From Hymenopellis radicata (taxonomy: Eukaryota > Basidiomycota > Agaricomycetes > Agaricales > Physalacriaceae), in contig JADNRX010000036.1 of NCBI GenBank assembly GCA_015501595.1, positions 62,001-126,000 on the forward strand: 64,000 nucleotides of DNA, read 5' to 3'. The notes under the pieces are model-generated. The model searched no databases. It was not told where the DNA came from and saw only the letters and a program-made list of their open reading frames with translations. The translations under genes and the position numbers were made by a program. Positions 1 to 9,947 of the stretch are shown piece by piece (position 1 is the first letter of the stretch; every line of letters starts with the position of its first letter).

Positions 1-303
1 TCGCTGTGACGCCTTTCCTTCATCCCAACCGCGCCTGACTAGGGTCCCTCGATGAGGGTGACTTGGGGCGTACTTAGTCTCGAGACACTGGCGCGACGTC
101 GAGCGCGACGCTCTGGACGTGACTTAATCATGTCGTGGGCGGCGTATTCGAGTGGAATAATGCTACAGCAGTAAAGAGGCTGTAAGGACTGACAAAATGG
201 CATGTAAGCCCTAAAAGTAAAGCGTTAGCTAGAGGAAAATGAAGATACAAGAGTAATAACCTACTAGGCCATACTAGCAGCCTTGACGGACAAGAAACCC
301 TCC
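1..303. other. intergenic, nothing recognised
   Basis: No reading frame here looks like a protein, and no RNA gene or repeat was recognised. It lies downstream of the AlkB-like gene and probably holds its 3' untranslated region. Confidence 0.5.
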
Positions 304-1257
304 CTATGTGAGAATATCCGCACCAGGCAGAAGCCATCTAAAGGTGATGCTCATCCTCATCGTCCTCTCAATCCACCGCCCCCCACCGTCACCATCCACG
401 AAGTCAGCCCTTCGTTTCTCGATACCATGCGTCCACTTATAACGCGCATCGCCGGTCATGACGATGATGCTTCCCTCTGGAAGGTAAAAGTCGTATATCC
501 TCTTTTCCTCGCCCGTGTCTTCGTCGTCGGATACAGATGCGAATTGCATAACGCAGCCGCTCGCGAAACTGATGCCTATAATGCCATCTCCAAAGCGCTT
601 CAGCAAATCCACATGTGCTGTTATGCCCTGACCGGGCTCGTAGCAGTTGATGATCGCCTGGCGCGCAAGGGTAGTGGAGGCGGGGAATAAGAGTTCGTGG
701 ATCTCGGGAGGCAACGACGATCTCAATAAGCCTGAAAGCTTGTCTAGAAGAGAAAGGAAAATGGGGGGTAAACCGGTTGGTGGATTTTCGGGAGTCCCGG
801 CGCGACAGAATAGCATGATTTGGTCTATATGTGGCGCCGTGAAGTATGTCCGTAAGCAGTGGGCTACAATGGTGTCTGCCAGCTCGGTTGGGAGGCGGAT
901 AGAAGGCGTATAGAAGAAGCCGGGTATGGGCGGCGCGTCGACGAGGGCTGGAGAGGGTTCGTGGACTGGGAGATCTGAGGGGGTAAATTTGGTGGGGGAA
1001 TCTATAGAATCACCATCGCCGTCAAACAAGGAATCAGGCTGCGAAGTGGAGGACGCGCTCCCGGAGTAGTCGGCAGAATCGGGAGCCTCGGACGAAACGG
1101 AAGTGTCGATAAATAGTTTTGGTATTTTAGGGCGACGTGTTTCCTGGTGAGGAGCGTTACAGCTAAGGGAGGGAGTGATACTGGAGGCCTCTAATGGTGA
1201 GCCTTTTCTCTTCTTCCCTGATTTCGGGGACGTTGGACACGCCATACTTGAAATCAC
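304..1257 (-). CDS. AlkB-like 2-oxoglutarate/Fe(II) dioxygenase
   Basis: Single-exon frame of 317 codons. The C-terminal half has the AlkB double-stranded beta-helix pattern: an NCYEPGQGI stretch followed by the metal-binding HVD (H-x-D), a distal WTHGIE histidine, and a closing RMSITFRWLLPGA block that supplies the 2-oxoglutarate-binding arginine. The N-terminal ~110 residues are Ser/Pro-rich, probably disordered, with a basic KSGKKRK cluster that could be a nuclear signal. Known members of the family oxidatively demethylate nucleic acids or proteins; the substrate here cannot be read from the sequence. The gene diverges from the thioesterase at 1385 across a 127-bp gap. The first ATG is used; a second Met lies five codons in. 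Confidence 0.88.
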   Translation of the reverse strand: MISSMACPTSPKSGKKRKGSPLEASSITPSLSCNAPHQETRRPKIPKLFIDTSVSSEAPDSADYSGSASSTSQPDSLFDGDGDSIDSPTKFTPSDLPVHEPSPALVDAPPIPGFFYTPSIRLPTELADTIVAHCLRTYFTAPHIDQIMLFCRAGTPENPPTGLPPIFLSLLDKLSGLLRSSLPPEIHELLFPASTTLARQAIINCYEPGQGITAHVDLLKRFGDGIIGISFASGCVMQFASVSDDEDTGEEKRIYDFYLPEGSIIVMTGDARYKWTHGIEKRRADFVDGDGGGRWIERTMRMSITFRWLLPGADILT

Positions 1258-1384
1258 AAGCTGGTTGTTGTTGTTGTTGTGAGAGAGGCAGCTTATTTGG
1301 TCCGGGCCGGGGTATGCATACCCGGCGTTGCCGGCTATTTAGTTCTCGTGATGATCATCATGTCGACTGTATCGTCTTTGCCTT
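1258..1384. promoter_or_regulatory. short divergent promoter with a 14-bp palindrome
   Basis: This 127-bp gap separates two start codons on opposite strands, so both promoters must sit in it or overlap the genes. It contains a TTG-triplet run (about 1264-1280), the perfect palindrome GGGTATGCATACCC (about 1311-1324), and a GATGATCATCATG stretch near 1350. No clear TATA box is seen. The palindrome as a shared regulator site is inference. Confidence 0.45.
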
Positions 1385-2141
1385 ATGGCTCCGTCCTATA
1401 TGCGCGATGCTTCACTAGTCGCTGGAAATGCCCCGGACGAGGTCAAGACCATCTTAGCTAACCCGATGGAGGTCTTGAAAATGTATAAAGATGGGGAGTT
1501 GACTGGGTTTGGAAGGACCGTGCTTTCGACTTTAACCGTGACGGAGGCGTCTTTGGTGAAGAAGGCGGAAGAGCCGATGAGAGACGAGGCTCGGGTTGTA
1601 TGCAAGCTCATCGTAGATGAAGGTACGTGTCAGCTTATTGGCCATCATTTATAGCTATGCATTTATGATGCTGCTAGAAATGTTAAATGGCGCGAATACA
1701 TTACATGGTGGCTGCTCTGCATTCTTGGTCGACATGTTAGTTGAGTCTACTACATCTCTTTCTGGCCTCTGACTCTGTCTAGATGTTCTACTCTACCTAT
1801 CATTGTCTACGGAATGATGAACTCGGACAAGTTTCTAATGAGTGTTTCCCAATCCATAAACATGACCTATCACTCTCCTGCTCTTCTGTACGTGTCTGTA
1901 TTGTGCTCCTGAACTGAACTGATTATCTATCCCAGTGGTGACGAGCTCAAGATTGTTAATACTACCATGACTGTGGGAACGAAATCCATGGTTGCGCGTA
2001 CTGAGGCAAGTGATTTCATTCCTTGTGAATCCCCGCGCTCCTAAGCACAGTAAACCCTCTTAGATTTGGAATGTTACTCGCAAACGTCTCGTTGCTTCCG
2101 GCATTCACGTCAAGATGGAGCCCTCTCAGCCTAAGCTATAG
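1385..2141 (+). CDS. HotDog-fold acyl-CoA thioesterase (ACOT13/PaaI-like)
   Basis: Five exons join in frame: 1385-1622, 1678-1735, 1783-1887, 1936-2005 and 2064-2141. The product has the thioesterase signature MLNGANTLHGGCSAFLVD, with the HGG motif on the HotDog helix, then a GDELKIVNTTMTVGTKS strand block and a final ARTE-IWNV-KRLVASG segment. All phases agree. Introns 1-3 are GT-AG; intron 4 (2006-2063) begins GCAAGT and ends TAG, so it is a GC-AG intron with strong donor context. The family hydrolyses acyl-CoA thioesters, often in mitochondria or the cytosol. A broken relative lies at 34820-35760. Confidence 0.85.
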
Positions 2142-2457
2142 ATGTAGAAGTAGAGATGACCGGAAACTGCTCTTGATACCATGTCCACACAATCTAGATT
2201 TGCTTCTGCTGCAGGATCACGATTGTTTCAGCGCGCCGATGCAGCCCGCCACACAGTAAATAATCGGGGCACAGACGACGACTCTATAAGACAATCGAAA
2301 CACATAATTTCGTCCCATGCGTAGATCCTCATATCCCATTGACAGACAGACATACAGTCTGCAGATATGGAGAAGCTATTCTGGCAATCACCGAATGTTT
2401 CTCACGGTTCAGCTTTCCATTTAAGCGCTCGCTTCTGATCTCTTCACATCTACCATC

Positions 2458-4357
2458 ATGGCCATGGCCCAGTCTACCACTGAAGTGCGATTCCCTCCAT
2501 TTCCTGCTGGGCCACCGCCAGGTGTCACTATCATTCCATTTACCGAATGGCATGAGATAGGAATCTTGAGAGAAACATCTGACGAAATCGAACGCGACTC
2601 GCTTGACATCCCCACTGTTCCTATGCCATCCGCCCACGCCACAGACATGCCGAAGACCAACGCGCGCCAGTACGGTGCTATGCCTAAATCGCGTAAAGGC
2701 AAGAAAGCGGCTGCCGCCGCACCCGGTAAGGAATGGCACGAAGAGTGGGTAGGTCAGGAAAACTATCTTCAACCTGGCGGCTACGCCCCGTACGTGCATT
2801 CGTGTTATTTCGATGTAACGCTAACTACGTTCTAGTATGTTGGTGACTGAACGTCTCCATGCGGCATCGGAAGACTTTGTACGTAGCCGAAATTGGCCCA
2901 AGGAACACGAAGCAAACTCGCCATTATCTATTCGAAATCAATATGATCAGGCATGCTTGTGGTTTCGTACTGTGGACTGGTAAATTGATACTCGTTCTTC
3001 ACCTAGCTGCGAATCTTTATCGGTCTCATCGCGAGTCAGCAGGACCAGAATCAGAAAAAGAAGGTTGACGCGACCGAAGACATGGACGAACTTGATGAGG
3101 AGGACGAGTACTCTGACGAAGGCATTGAGGGTGCCCCCGTAAACGAACAAGACGAAGATAAACAGAATAGTCGCGCTCCCCATTCGCCGGACCCCATGGC
3201 TGAGAAGTTATGGGCGTTTTGTGACGACCCGGAAGAAAGGGTTACGGTTTTTCTATCTCAAATGATGTTTACCAAAGGCTGGATCTAGTAGGTTCCCTCA
3301 TCATCTGTTTAAATTGTTTCATTGATAATTCAACAGCTCCGATCGCTTCTTGTTCAGCATTCCTCGTCTAGTCCGCTTCTTCCTCATCTTCCTCCTTAAG
3401 AACAAGGTCCTAGAGAGCGAGGCGAAAGTAAAGCGCGCACTCAAAATTGCGGAGATTGCTGTCGAAGAGCTCCCTCTGATTTCCAAAATTGCAAAGGTTT
3501 TCCCAGATGCGTTGAATTCCGCTTTTTTGAATTGCTTCGAGATTAGACCGGATGTGTTCTTCCCCGAGGGAGACGAGTTCGCGACGTCGCAGCCGCCCGC
3601 GCCGTTGCCCGAGGAAATCAAGCAAGACGACAAGGTGGAGGAGGACGTCGAGATGAAAGCGACCTCTGCCTGGGATGATGGTGTCCCTTCTACTGAAGGC
3701 ACTGGTTGGGACACTTCTGCCGGGGATGGATGGGGCGCTTCAGGCAACGGCTGGGACACGTCGAAGGATATTGGATGGGCTGCCCCCGTCGAAGACGAAA
3801 CCCCAGCGGAATGGGCGATGCCTGTGCCAAAGTGCCTGATGACCTTCCTTGGGGCCACCGCGCTGCCATTCACACACACGACGGGCATCGTCGAACATTC
3901 CACGCGTCGCATCACCAAAATCATTCCTCCGCCGACCACGCCAAAGTCCGCTGTGTCGAGTAAACCGAGCCCCGATGCTATTGAGGCGGAGCTCGAACAG
4001 AAATTTACGCGCGTCGTGTTCAGTCCTTGGGACGGCGATACTCCCACCATCCATAGGTTGTCGAAGGGCGCTGTCCTACCGGAGGGAGAGGGTGGCCCGG
4101 TGTCGTCTGCGGGCAATCTCAAGCCGCACAATCCATGGAAGGATGATATTACCGTTTTGGTCGAGCATGACACCGCGAAAGTCTTGAGCCTTGGTATGGG
4201 TATTGGAGGGTGGTTTGTGCAGATAGCGCGGCAGGACGATTTCGAGGTTGTGGATGAGAAGAAGCCGAAGAAGAAGAGCAAGCGAGGCGAGTTGAGGTTT
4301 TGGTATCTGGCAGGACTGACTCTGACGTTGACGAGTTATCATGTCATGAAGGCCTGA
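2458..4357 (+). CDS. conserved hypothetical protein with GW repeats
   Basis: Four exons fit: 2458-2793 (donor GTACGT), about 2839-2950, 3007-3287 and 3337-4357, giving roughly 580 residues. The second intron (2951-3006, 56 nt) works in frame only with a GC donor (GCATGC) and a TAG acceptor, joining NQYDQ to LRIFIGLIASQ. Features in order are a Pro-rich N-terminus, an acidic run (DELDEEDEYSDEG), a helical Leu-rich block starting YSDRFLFSIPRLVRF, and a low-complexity segment with four GW dipeptides (residues near GTGWDTSAGDGWG). A conserved-looking C-terminal block follows, with LGATALPFTHTTGIVE. I do not recognise the family. GW dipeptides resemble Argonaute-hook motifs, but that is only a resemblance. 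The C-terminus is Lys-rich (KKPKKKSKR). Confidence 0.7.
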
Positions 4358-4488
4358 GGGGTTTCGCACTTCAGTTTTTTTGTACAACATAGTTTTAGTA
4401 TATTTCTATCATCTCCATGTCTAGTAACTAGTAGGGTGTAACATTGCTGCACAATCAGTCCGGGGCACCTAAATATCTATGATTCAAG

Positions 4489-4964
4489 TGGATGACTTTC
4501 CATAACGGTCTGGAGTTGCAGACACATTCTAACCCAGAGAACGAATCAAGCTGGAACATGTGCGAATCTAGTAGCCTAGCCATAACGCAGTTCCGCAACT
4601 CAACCATTGATAAATCTGCCAACTTTTTCTGGGGCCAACTTCACGCTCGGCGCGGTCTGGCATTGTCAAGAGTGCATTGAGATTGATCATCAAGAGTTTT
4701 CATGCAGAGAGTCTCCATTTTGAGAGAGTTGTGGGTCAGTAGCATGAAGGGAGTTACCCAAAAAGGAAGTGGAATGTTTAGACAGATGTGTTTGAAGCTG
4801 GGAAGGGGGTGGCGGGGCCTCTCTAAATCCTCGGTTTGGAAGAGGGTTTCGAGTTTTAGAATGTCAGGAATTTGCTGACCAAGCAAGGCGGCTTCGCGGC
4901 GGAGGGCAGTTTGGAACGAAATCTGGATCTGGGACGGCTTTCAAACGTTATGGAAAGTCATCCA
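4489..4964. mobile_element. 476-bp element with 19-bp perfect terminal inverted repeats
   Basis: The sequence TGGATGACTTTCCATAACG at 4489-4507 recurs as its exact reverse complement at 4946-4964. The interior has no convincing gene; the 81-codon frame on the minus strand (4641-4886) is not recognised. No clear target-site duplication was found beside the ends, so the exact boundary and superfamily are unknown. It lies between a single-copy gene and a decayed P4-ATPase. Confidence 0.55.
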
Positions 4965-5129
4965 GTAGCCCTATATCAATCTGAGCCTCCATAAATATCC
5001 TCAGGTATGTGTCTTATATAGGCTACAACTGGGTTAGCCTTCGTCCTCCTCCAGGCTACTACTACTACTGACAAGTTTGATATAATCTCCTAATTTAATA
5101 AGTACAAAGCAACTAGAAGATATATTGAA

Positions 5130-6340
5130 TTGGAATTTAGGTGTCTTGCCTTCACCATTTATGTTGGCCTAGAGTCATCCTGGAACGTCCTGGAACGTCG
5201 TAGAGGAATTGTCGCCCGCCTTCTGCAGCCTTGCATAATGCGCATGCCCTCGCCCGCCTCTCCCGGCTCCTTGTCCCACAGTCTAGGTACATGCACAATC
5301 AGCAGCTTCATCAAAAACCTAAACTGCCCAAATACATATCCGCCGACATCGCTGCCTGCGAGCCCTCAACAAGCCGCACCCGATATTCGCCTCCTGGATC
5401 ATAGCGACATCGTTCGCGCCATCCCCAATCGACAGCGTCATCCGTCCGTCCTTAACCTATACGTACAACTCATCAGCATTGAAAGTAGGTGGCGGGAGGC
5501 GGAAGACCAGACCAATAACCATTAACGCCTTCTGCGCAGGCGACACACGAGAATACACCACCGCCTTGCATTGCGTCCCGAGGTTCAAGAACGTTTGCTT
5601 CAGCTCAGGTATCAGCACCCTCAATTTGTATGACCACGAGCAAACGCCCCCTGCACTCCAGGGAAGAAGCCTCTCTTCCTCGGATGATGGCGGACCAAGG
5701 ACAGACGCCAGCTTGTTTAGCCCAGCCTCACATCAGTCTGCCTGCGCGCATCCTCGAATGACTCGGCGAAATAATCATAAGCTCCCTGTCGCTCTTGAGC
5801 AGGTTGCATGAGTATTCAATTTCGATAGCTGTTTGTAGTTTGTCGCCTATAGACATATTGAACTTCAATGCACGAGACAAACAAAAAAAGGAAAGAAACA
5901 CACTGATCAGAATCCAAAGCTTGACCTGCCCGATGCAGAGTATCAATAGCCTCGGATACGCCCTCCTGCAACTTGTCGTCCAACGCCGTAGCCCCCAAGA
6001 TAGAAAGAATGCTTAATCAACTCGTTTGCCTTATCAACCTCCTCTTCCACATTCTCAATCGCATTAGTCGCCGCATCATACGTCCGACTCAACGTCAGAT
6101 ACTCTTCCTCGTTCAACCACCGATACGCAATACACAGTGTCCGCAACCCGCTATTCGCAAACGTCTCCATATCCCGCGCCGTCGCCTCCTGTGGTCCTTG
6201 GCCAACGGCGCATAAATAACCGAGTCTGCACCCTTGCAGTACAACGCCAGTCGACCGCGCGGAGCGCGCATAGCTCATACGCTTCCGTGTGCTGTTGAAC
6301 TCTACGACACGGCTATTCAAACCAGAAGGTACAGTCGTCC
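5130..6340 (-). pseudogene. P4-type phospholipid flippase ATPase remnant
   Basis: Reading the minus strand, pieces of a Dnf/Drs2-type P4-ATPase appear in the right order but in different frames with stops: FNSTRKRMS, QEATARDMETFANSGLRTLC, LGATALxDKLQEGV, GDKLQTAIEI, SCNLLKSD, ELKQTFLNLGTQCKAVV, RVSPAQKAL and the P-domain hinge TLSIGDGANDVAMIQEAN. Membrane segments and the DKTGT phosphorylation site are absent. Intact flippases are 1200-1500 residues, so this is an internal fragment (nucleotide-binding plus phosphorylation domain) that lost both ends. Family identity is firm; function is not expected. Confidence 0.85.
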
Positions 6341-6399
6341 AAAAAGCAATGGCAACGAGAGAAGAAATCGACAGACACTACAAATGCGCGAAGAGGCCT

Positions 6400-7001
6400 A
6401 TAATACACAATTACTATTAGAACAGATTCAAACTAGAATGGATAAGGAAATATGCACCCCCTAGGGCTGGATGCGTCCGCGACGCCGTCCAGCTCAATTC
6501 TTCACTTTTTTCTGTAAATGACATGGCAGCGACGAGGGCAGCGTCGTCCAGAAGCGTTGCTGCTCCGTCCTGAAGGCTGACGCGTCCTCGGTGCCCCGTA
6601 TTCCTCCTTCTAGCTCGTTGAGGGTGTACACACGACGGCACTGTGCTCATGCAGCCTCTTGAAGTGCGGCGCCGTCATCCACAAGCGTCGTCGCTTCGCC
6701 CCGAAGGCCTTTGGGTTCCCGCCGTGCTCGCGGAGAGAGCAGAGCAGCGAAAAGGTCGTCCTTTCCACCGAGTGAAATTGCCGTGTGCCCGCGCGTCCGA
6801 GACAAAACAAAAAGAGGGCAGAGAGTCCACACCATGTCCGAGGGTCAAATGGCAGCACCTCAACGACGTGCTGATGGTAAGACTGTACAACGCTGACTGT
6901 CTTGTGAACGCGATGGTCTGTGCGTGGGATAGTGAATTGCCTCATTGAGCAGGGGGGTAAAGTCGCGTCTTCCTTTCCGCGTCTTTCTATCAATCAACGC
7001 A
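6400..7001. other. GC-rich stretch with overlapping open frames, no gene recognised
   Basis: Frames of 60-127 codons overlap on both strands, but none shows a family motif or splice structure. Two loosely similar sub-blocks (around 6540-6600 and 6660-6720, both with GTC-TCCA-AAGCGT followed by CCGAAGG-like text) suggest an old local duplication. The 3' part probably holds the promoter of the gene at 7002. Confidence 0.3.
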
Positions 7002-7578
7002 ATGTCGAGAGAAGAAGCCCGACGCATGGTCGCCGCAATCATGAATGACCCCATCCCTTGGTACAAGCAGTCCAGCTCCGTGCCCTCCCGATCCATGGAC
7101 TCCAATGAGGACATCCGCAACAGTCTATTTGCGCTTGGACAGCTAAAGGAAAACCTCCCTGATGCGAAATACTCCCCTGTGACTTGGGAAGAGGCGCGAG
7201 CTATATTCTCCACCCCCGCGGCCATCGCCGCCGCGCAAGCGTCGACAGACATGTATTCCTGGTCCGCTGTGTGCATGTTGATGATCACTCAGATCGCGCG
7301 CACGTCCGGGAATGGGAAGGCGGGCCTCGTCGTGCTCGCGGCGAAGCAGATAATGGGGTTGGATCCTGACGGTACGAAGACTCCATGTAAGGGTTGATTC
7401 GTTTGCAATCGATGGGTCTTGAACTGATTGTTGTATAGGCACCATGCTCCTTTCCGCCAAGGACTGCCCTCCCACAGAGGTCGAGATGAAGGATATGGAA
7501 CGACAGAAAATTGGGCTGGTTGCTGACGCTGGAGTGGTGGTCGAATACCAAGTGTCATATTGGAAGAAGAAGGACTAG
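7002..7578 (+). CDS. small conserved-looking hypothetical protein
   Basis: Two exons, 7002-7371 and 7439-7578, are joined by a GT-AG intron of 67 nt in phase 1, giving about 169 residues. The start MSREEARRMVAAIMNDPIPW follows a pyrimidine-rich leader. The product is mostly helical with an Ala-rich centre (TPAAIAAAQASTDMYSWSAV) and a moderately hydrophobic stretch, but no clear signal peptide or long membrane span. The C-terminus is VSYWKKKD. No family was recognised. Confidence 0.6.
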
Positions 7579-9490
7579 CTGTGAAAGGTGATGCACGCGC
7601 AATCGCGTTTGGCTTGGACATCACTGCTTGTGAAAGTGTTGGCTTCTCACTCTTCTGCCTATGTTCTGAAAAATGGTGTAGTACAAATTGGATGTATCAA
7701 TAGTAGATGTTTTGAAGAAGCATTGTAAACTTTCTTCACACTCAGCATTTACATAGTAAATGACATTAAATTCTTAGGAAAGTCGACACTCGGGTTTGGG
7801 AAACGCCTACTCCCTACCAACGTGTACATCATCCAGCTTAACATGGGCAGTATCTGTATATTTAGTGTTGCTATTCATCTCAGTGTGGTTGTGACCGTGA
7901 CTCAGCTGTCACCGTTTCCTCTTTCTTGCCATGATCATCTTCGATTCTTCGCGCCACGCTCAAATGAATAGCCAAACTGTTCTTGTTTCTCCGAACTGCA
8001 TGCGCTTAGATGGAAATTTTATGCAACTGCTACGACACTCCCGCCGACGAAGAAGACCCGATAAACAAATGCTCTACTATCCAGTTTAACCTCCTGCACT
8101 ACATCTACCATGCAGTCAATCGTTGTGTGGAAAAGAAGAGAATTGCGACAAGGATTCTCTCGTCTGGCCGAGTGCGCACTGCGACCTGGTTGCAATTTGT
8201 TAGTATTAAGTCAGTCATACTATTGTCATTGAACATTGTGCTAAACCTCCGGCAGATATCTACTACTTCCATGTATTCGATCGGCTCCCTTCACCGTTTC
8301 CCCTCAACCTCCTGTGCATAAGCTAGTTCAACTCGTCCTCTTAATCTATTGCTTCACGACGCGTTTCCCGAACTATACAAGCGCAACTTGCATCATCAAC
8401 CATATGCGCGCGCCGCGTCTCATAGGCATCGATGGCTAGATACAGAGCCATGAAAGAACGCTCTCAGGCTATTACCCTTCGCGTGATGCAGCAGCGTTTA
8501 AGCCGTTGGCTCGCTTTCCATATTGTTGGGCATCCGTGGATGAGGACCATGTTTGCTGCAGTATGGTGGTGCCAAGGCTGTGAACGTTCGTCCAGACGCG
8601 TTACCCTTGCCTACTCTGGAACCTCATCTAGCATTCGGCGTATCGATCTCTGGTTGGACGGTTTCCCTGGCTGGTCGTGAACGGAATTCAACTGCAGCAA
8701 TTCAGGAACGGCTTCGGTGAGTTACTCGTTGAGCATATCTATATGGAGTCTGCTTACTGTCTCATGATAGCTATCATCTCAATGGTATTGCAAAACCGGC
8801 GCGACGTCAAGGTTCACCAGTCCATCTCGCGACTGACGAAAGCACGTTATCATGTTTTCCCTATGGCTTGGCGTTGACGTACGTCTGCGTCGTTAGTGGC
8901 ATCTAATCCTCGAACTTGAGGTCGCCAACATCTAATCGCCGGTGCCTGTCGCGGTAGCACAGAAATATCTCCCCGAGCCGCCAAAGACCGCAGAAGGCCG
9001 GATTCTATGCCGGTTACAAGCAACAATTTTCCTTCGACGTCTCAATTGAGCATTCGCTCACCAGGTGCATCACGCCATAGACCATGTACGTCTTTGTCTG
9101 CGAAATGGCCTCTGAACCGGAGCTAGAATGGACCTTCATCGTTCATCTCTTTTCTGAGCATCATACTCTCCAATCTTGTCGGAATATTAGAAAAATGTCT
9201 CCGGTCTCGTGTCGATCCTCCAAGGAGTTATTTCTCTGGAAACATCTAGCCGTCTTTTAGGACGGCGAAAACTGCAATTACGCCGCCTTGTGCCAAGTCT
9301 GCGCTGCAGACCGGGGCGAATGATCCCATATATTTCGTGAGTAGGGCATGTTTTGCCGCCTCAATGTCTGCAGTATTTCCGTCTCACGCTTTCCGCATCT
9401 CAACAGGACTGTTGAGCAACCTTGTTGTCAGTCACCACTCAGTCAACTGAACCTCCGATTGATTCTAAGGACCTGTGCGACGTTGAAAGG
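7579..9490. other. long gap without a recognised gene
   Basis: About 1.9 kb. Frames of 60-103 codons occur (for example 8010-8321 and 8432-8680) but carry no family motif and do not join through splice sites into anything coherent. The region may be decayed coding sequence. A TATAAAG-like box lies near 9495. Confidence 0.4.
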
Positions 9491-9947
9491 TTGGTCTATA
9501 TAAAGCTGTAATACAATGCAAGATCCTAATGTTTCATCGTCAGACACGTCGGGATTCAACTTGCGGATAGAATGTCAGCTCTCGCCATCAGCGGCAGTGT
9601 ACCCGACGGCGAAGCCGCAATGTCAGAGGTTAGCACCCCAGAGGGCAGACTTTGCAAATCGAATCTCTTTCACGATTTGCGACTTGCTGCGGGACGCGAC
9701 GAGGTGCTCATCGGCATCTGGTGTGGGGAATGTATTGTTGACCGGTGATATGATTCACGTTGGTCTTGAAGCCCGAACAGGACCTCACAACACCCAGAAC
9801 GGCAAATCCTTGGATACAGCTTGGATATGATCTGTGAATTGATCCCGTTGTATCTGGTCTCGTCTCCTGGACAGGCCTATCCCCATGCTCCCGGCGGTCA
9901 CTCAACCTTATATTTATCGGCAATGAACGGAGTGGAATCTACCTCGT

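Noticed and set aside
283..690. Plus-strand 135-codon frame beginning MTDKKPSLCENIRT
   Set aside because: It lies wholly over the AlkB-like gene on the other strand, which has the catalytic motifs; it is a shadow frame.
1262..1281. TTG triplet repeat as a notable microsatellite
   Set aside because: Only about six units; common in fungal promoters and not informative on its own.
3319..4281. Minus-strand 320-codon frame
   Set aside because: Antisense of the last exon of the GW protein. Composition (Ser-rich, no motif) and the spliced sense gene argue against it.
8432..8877. Gene call on two consecutive short frames
   Set aside because: No motif and no consistent splice joining; only a gap note is supportable.
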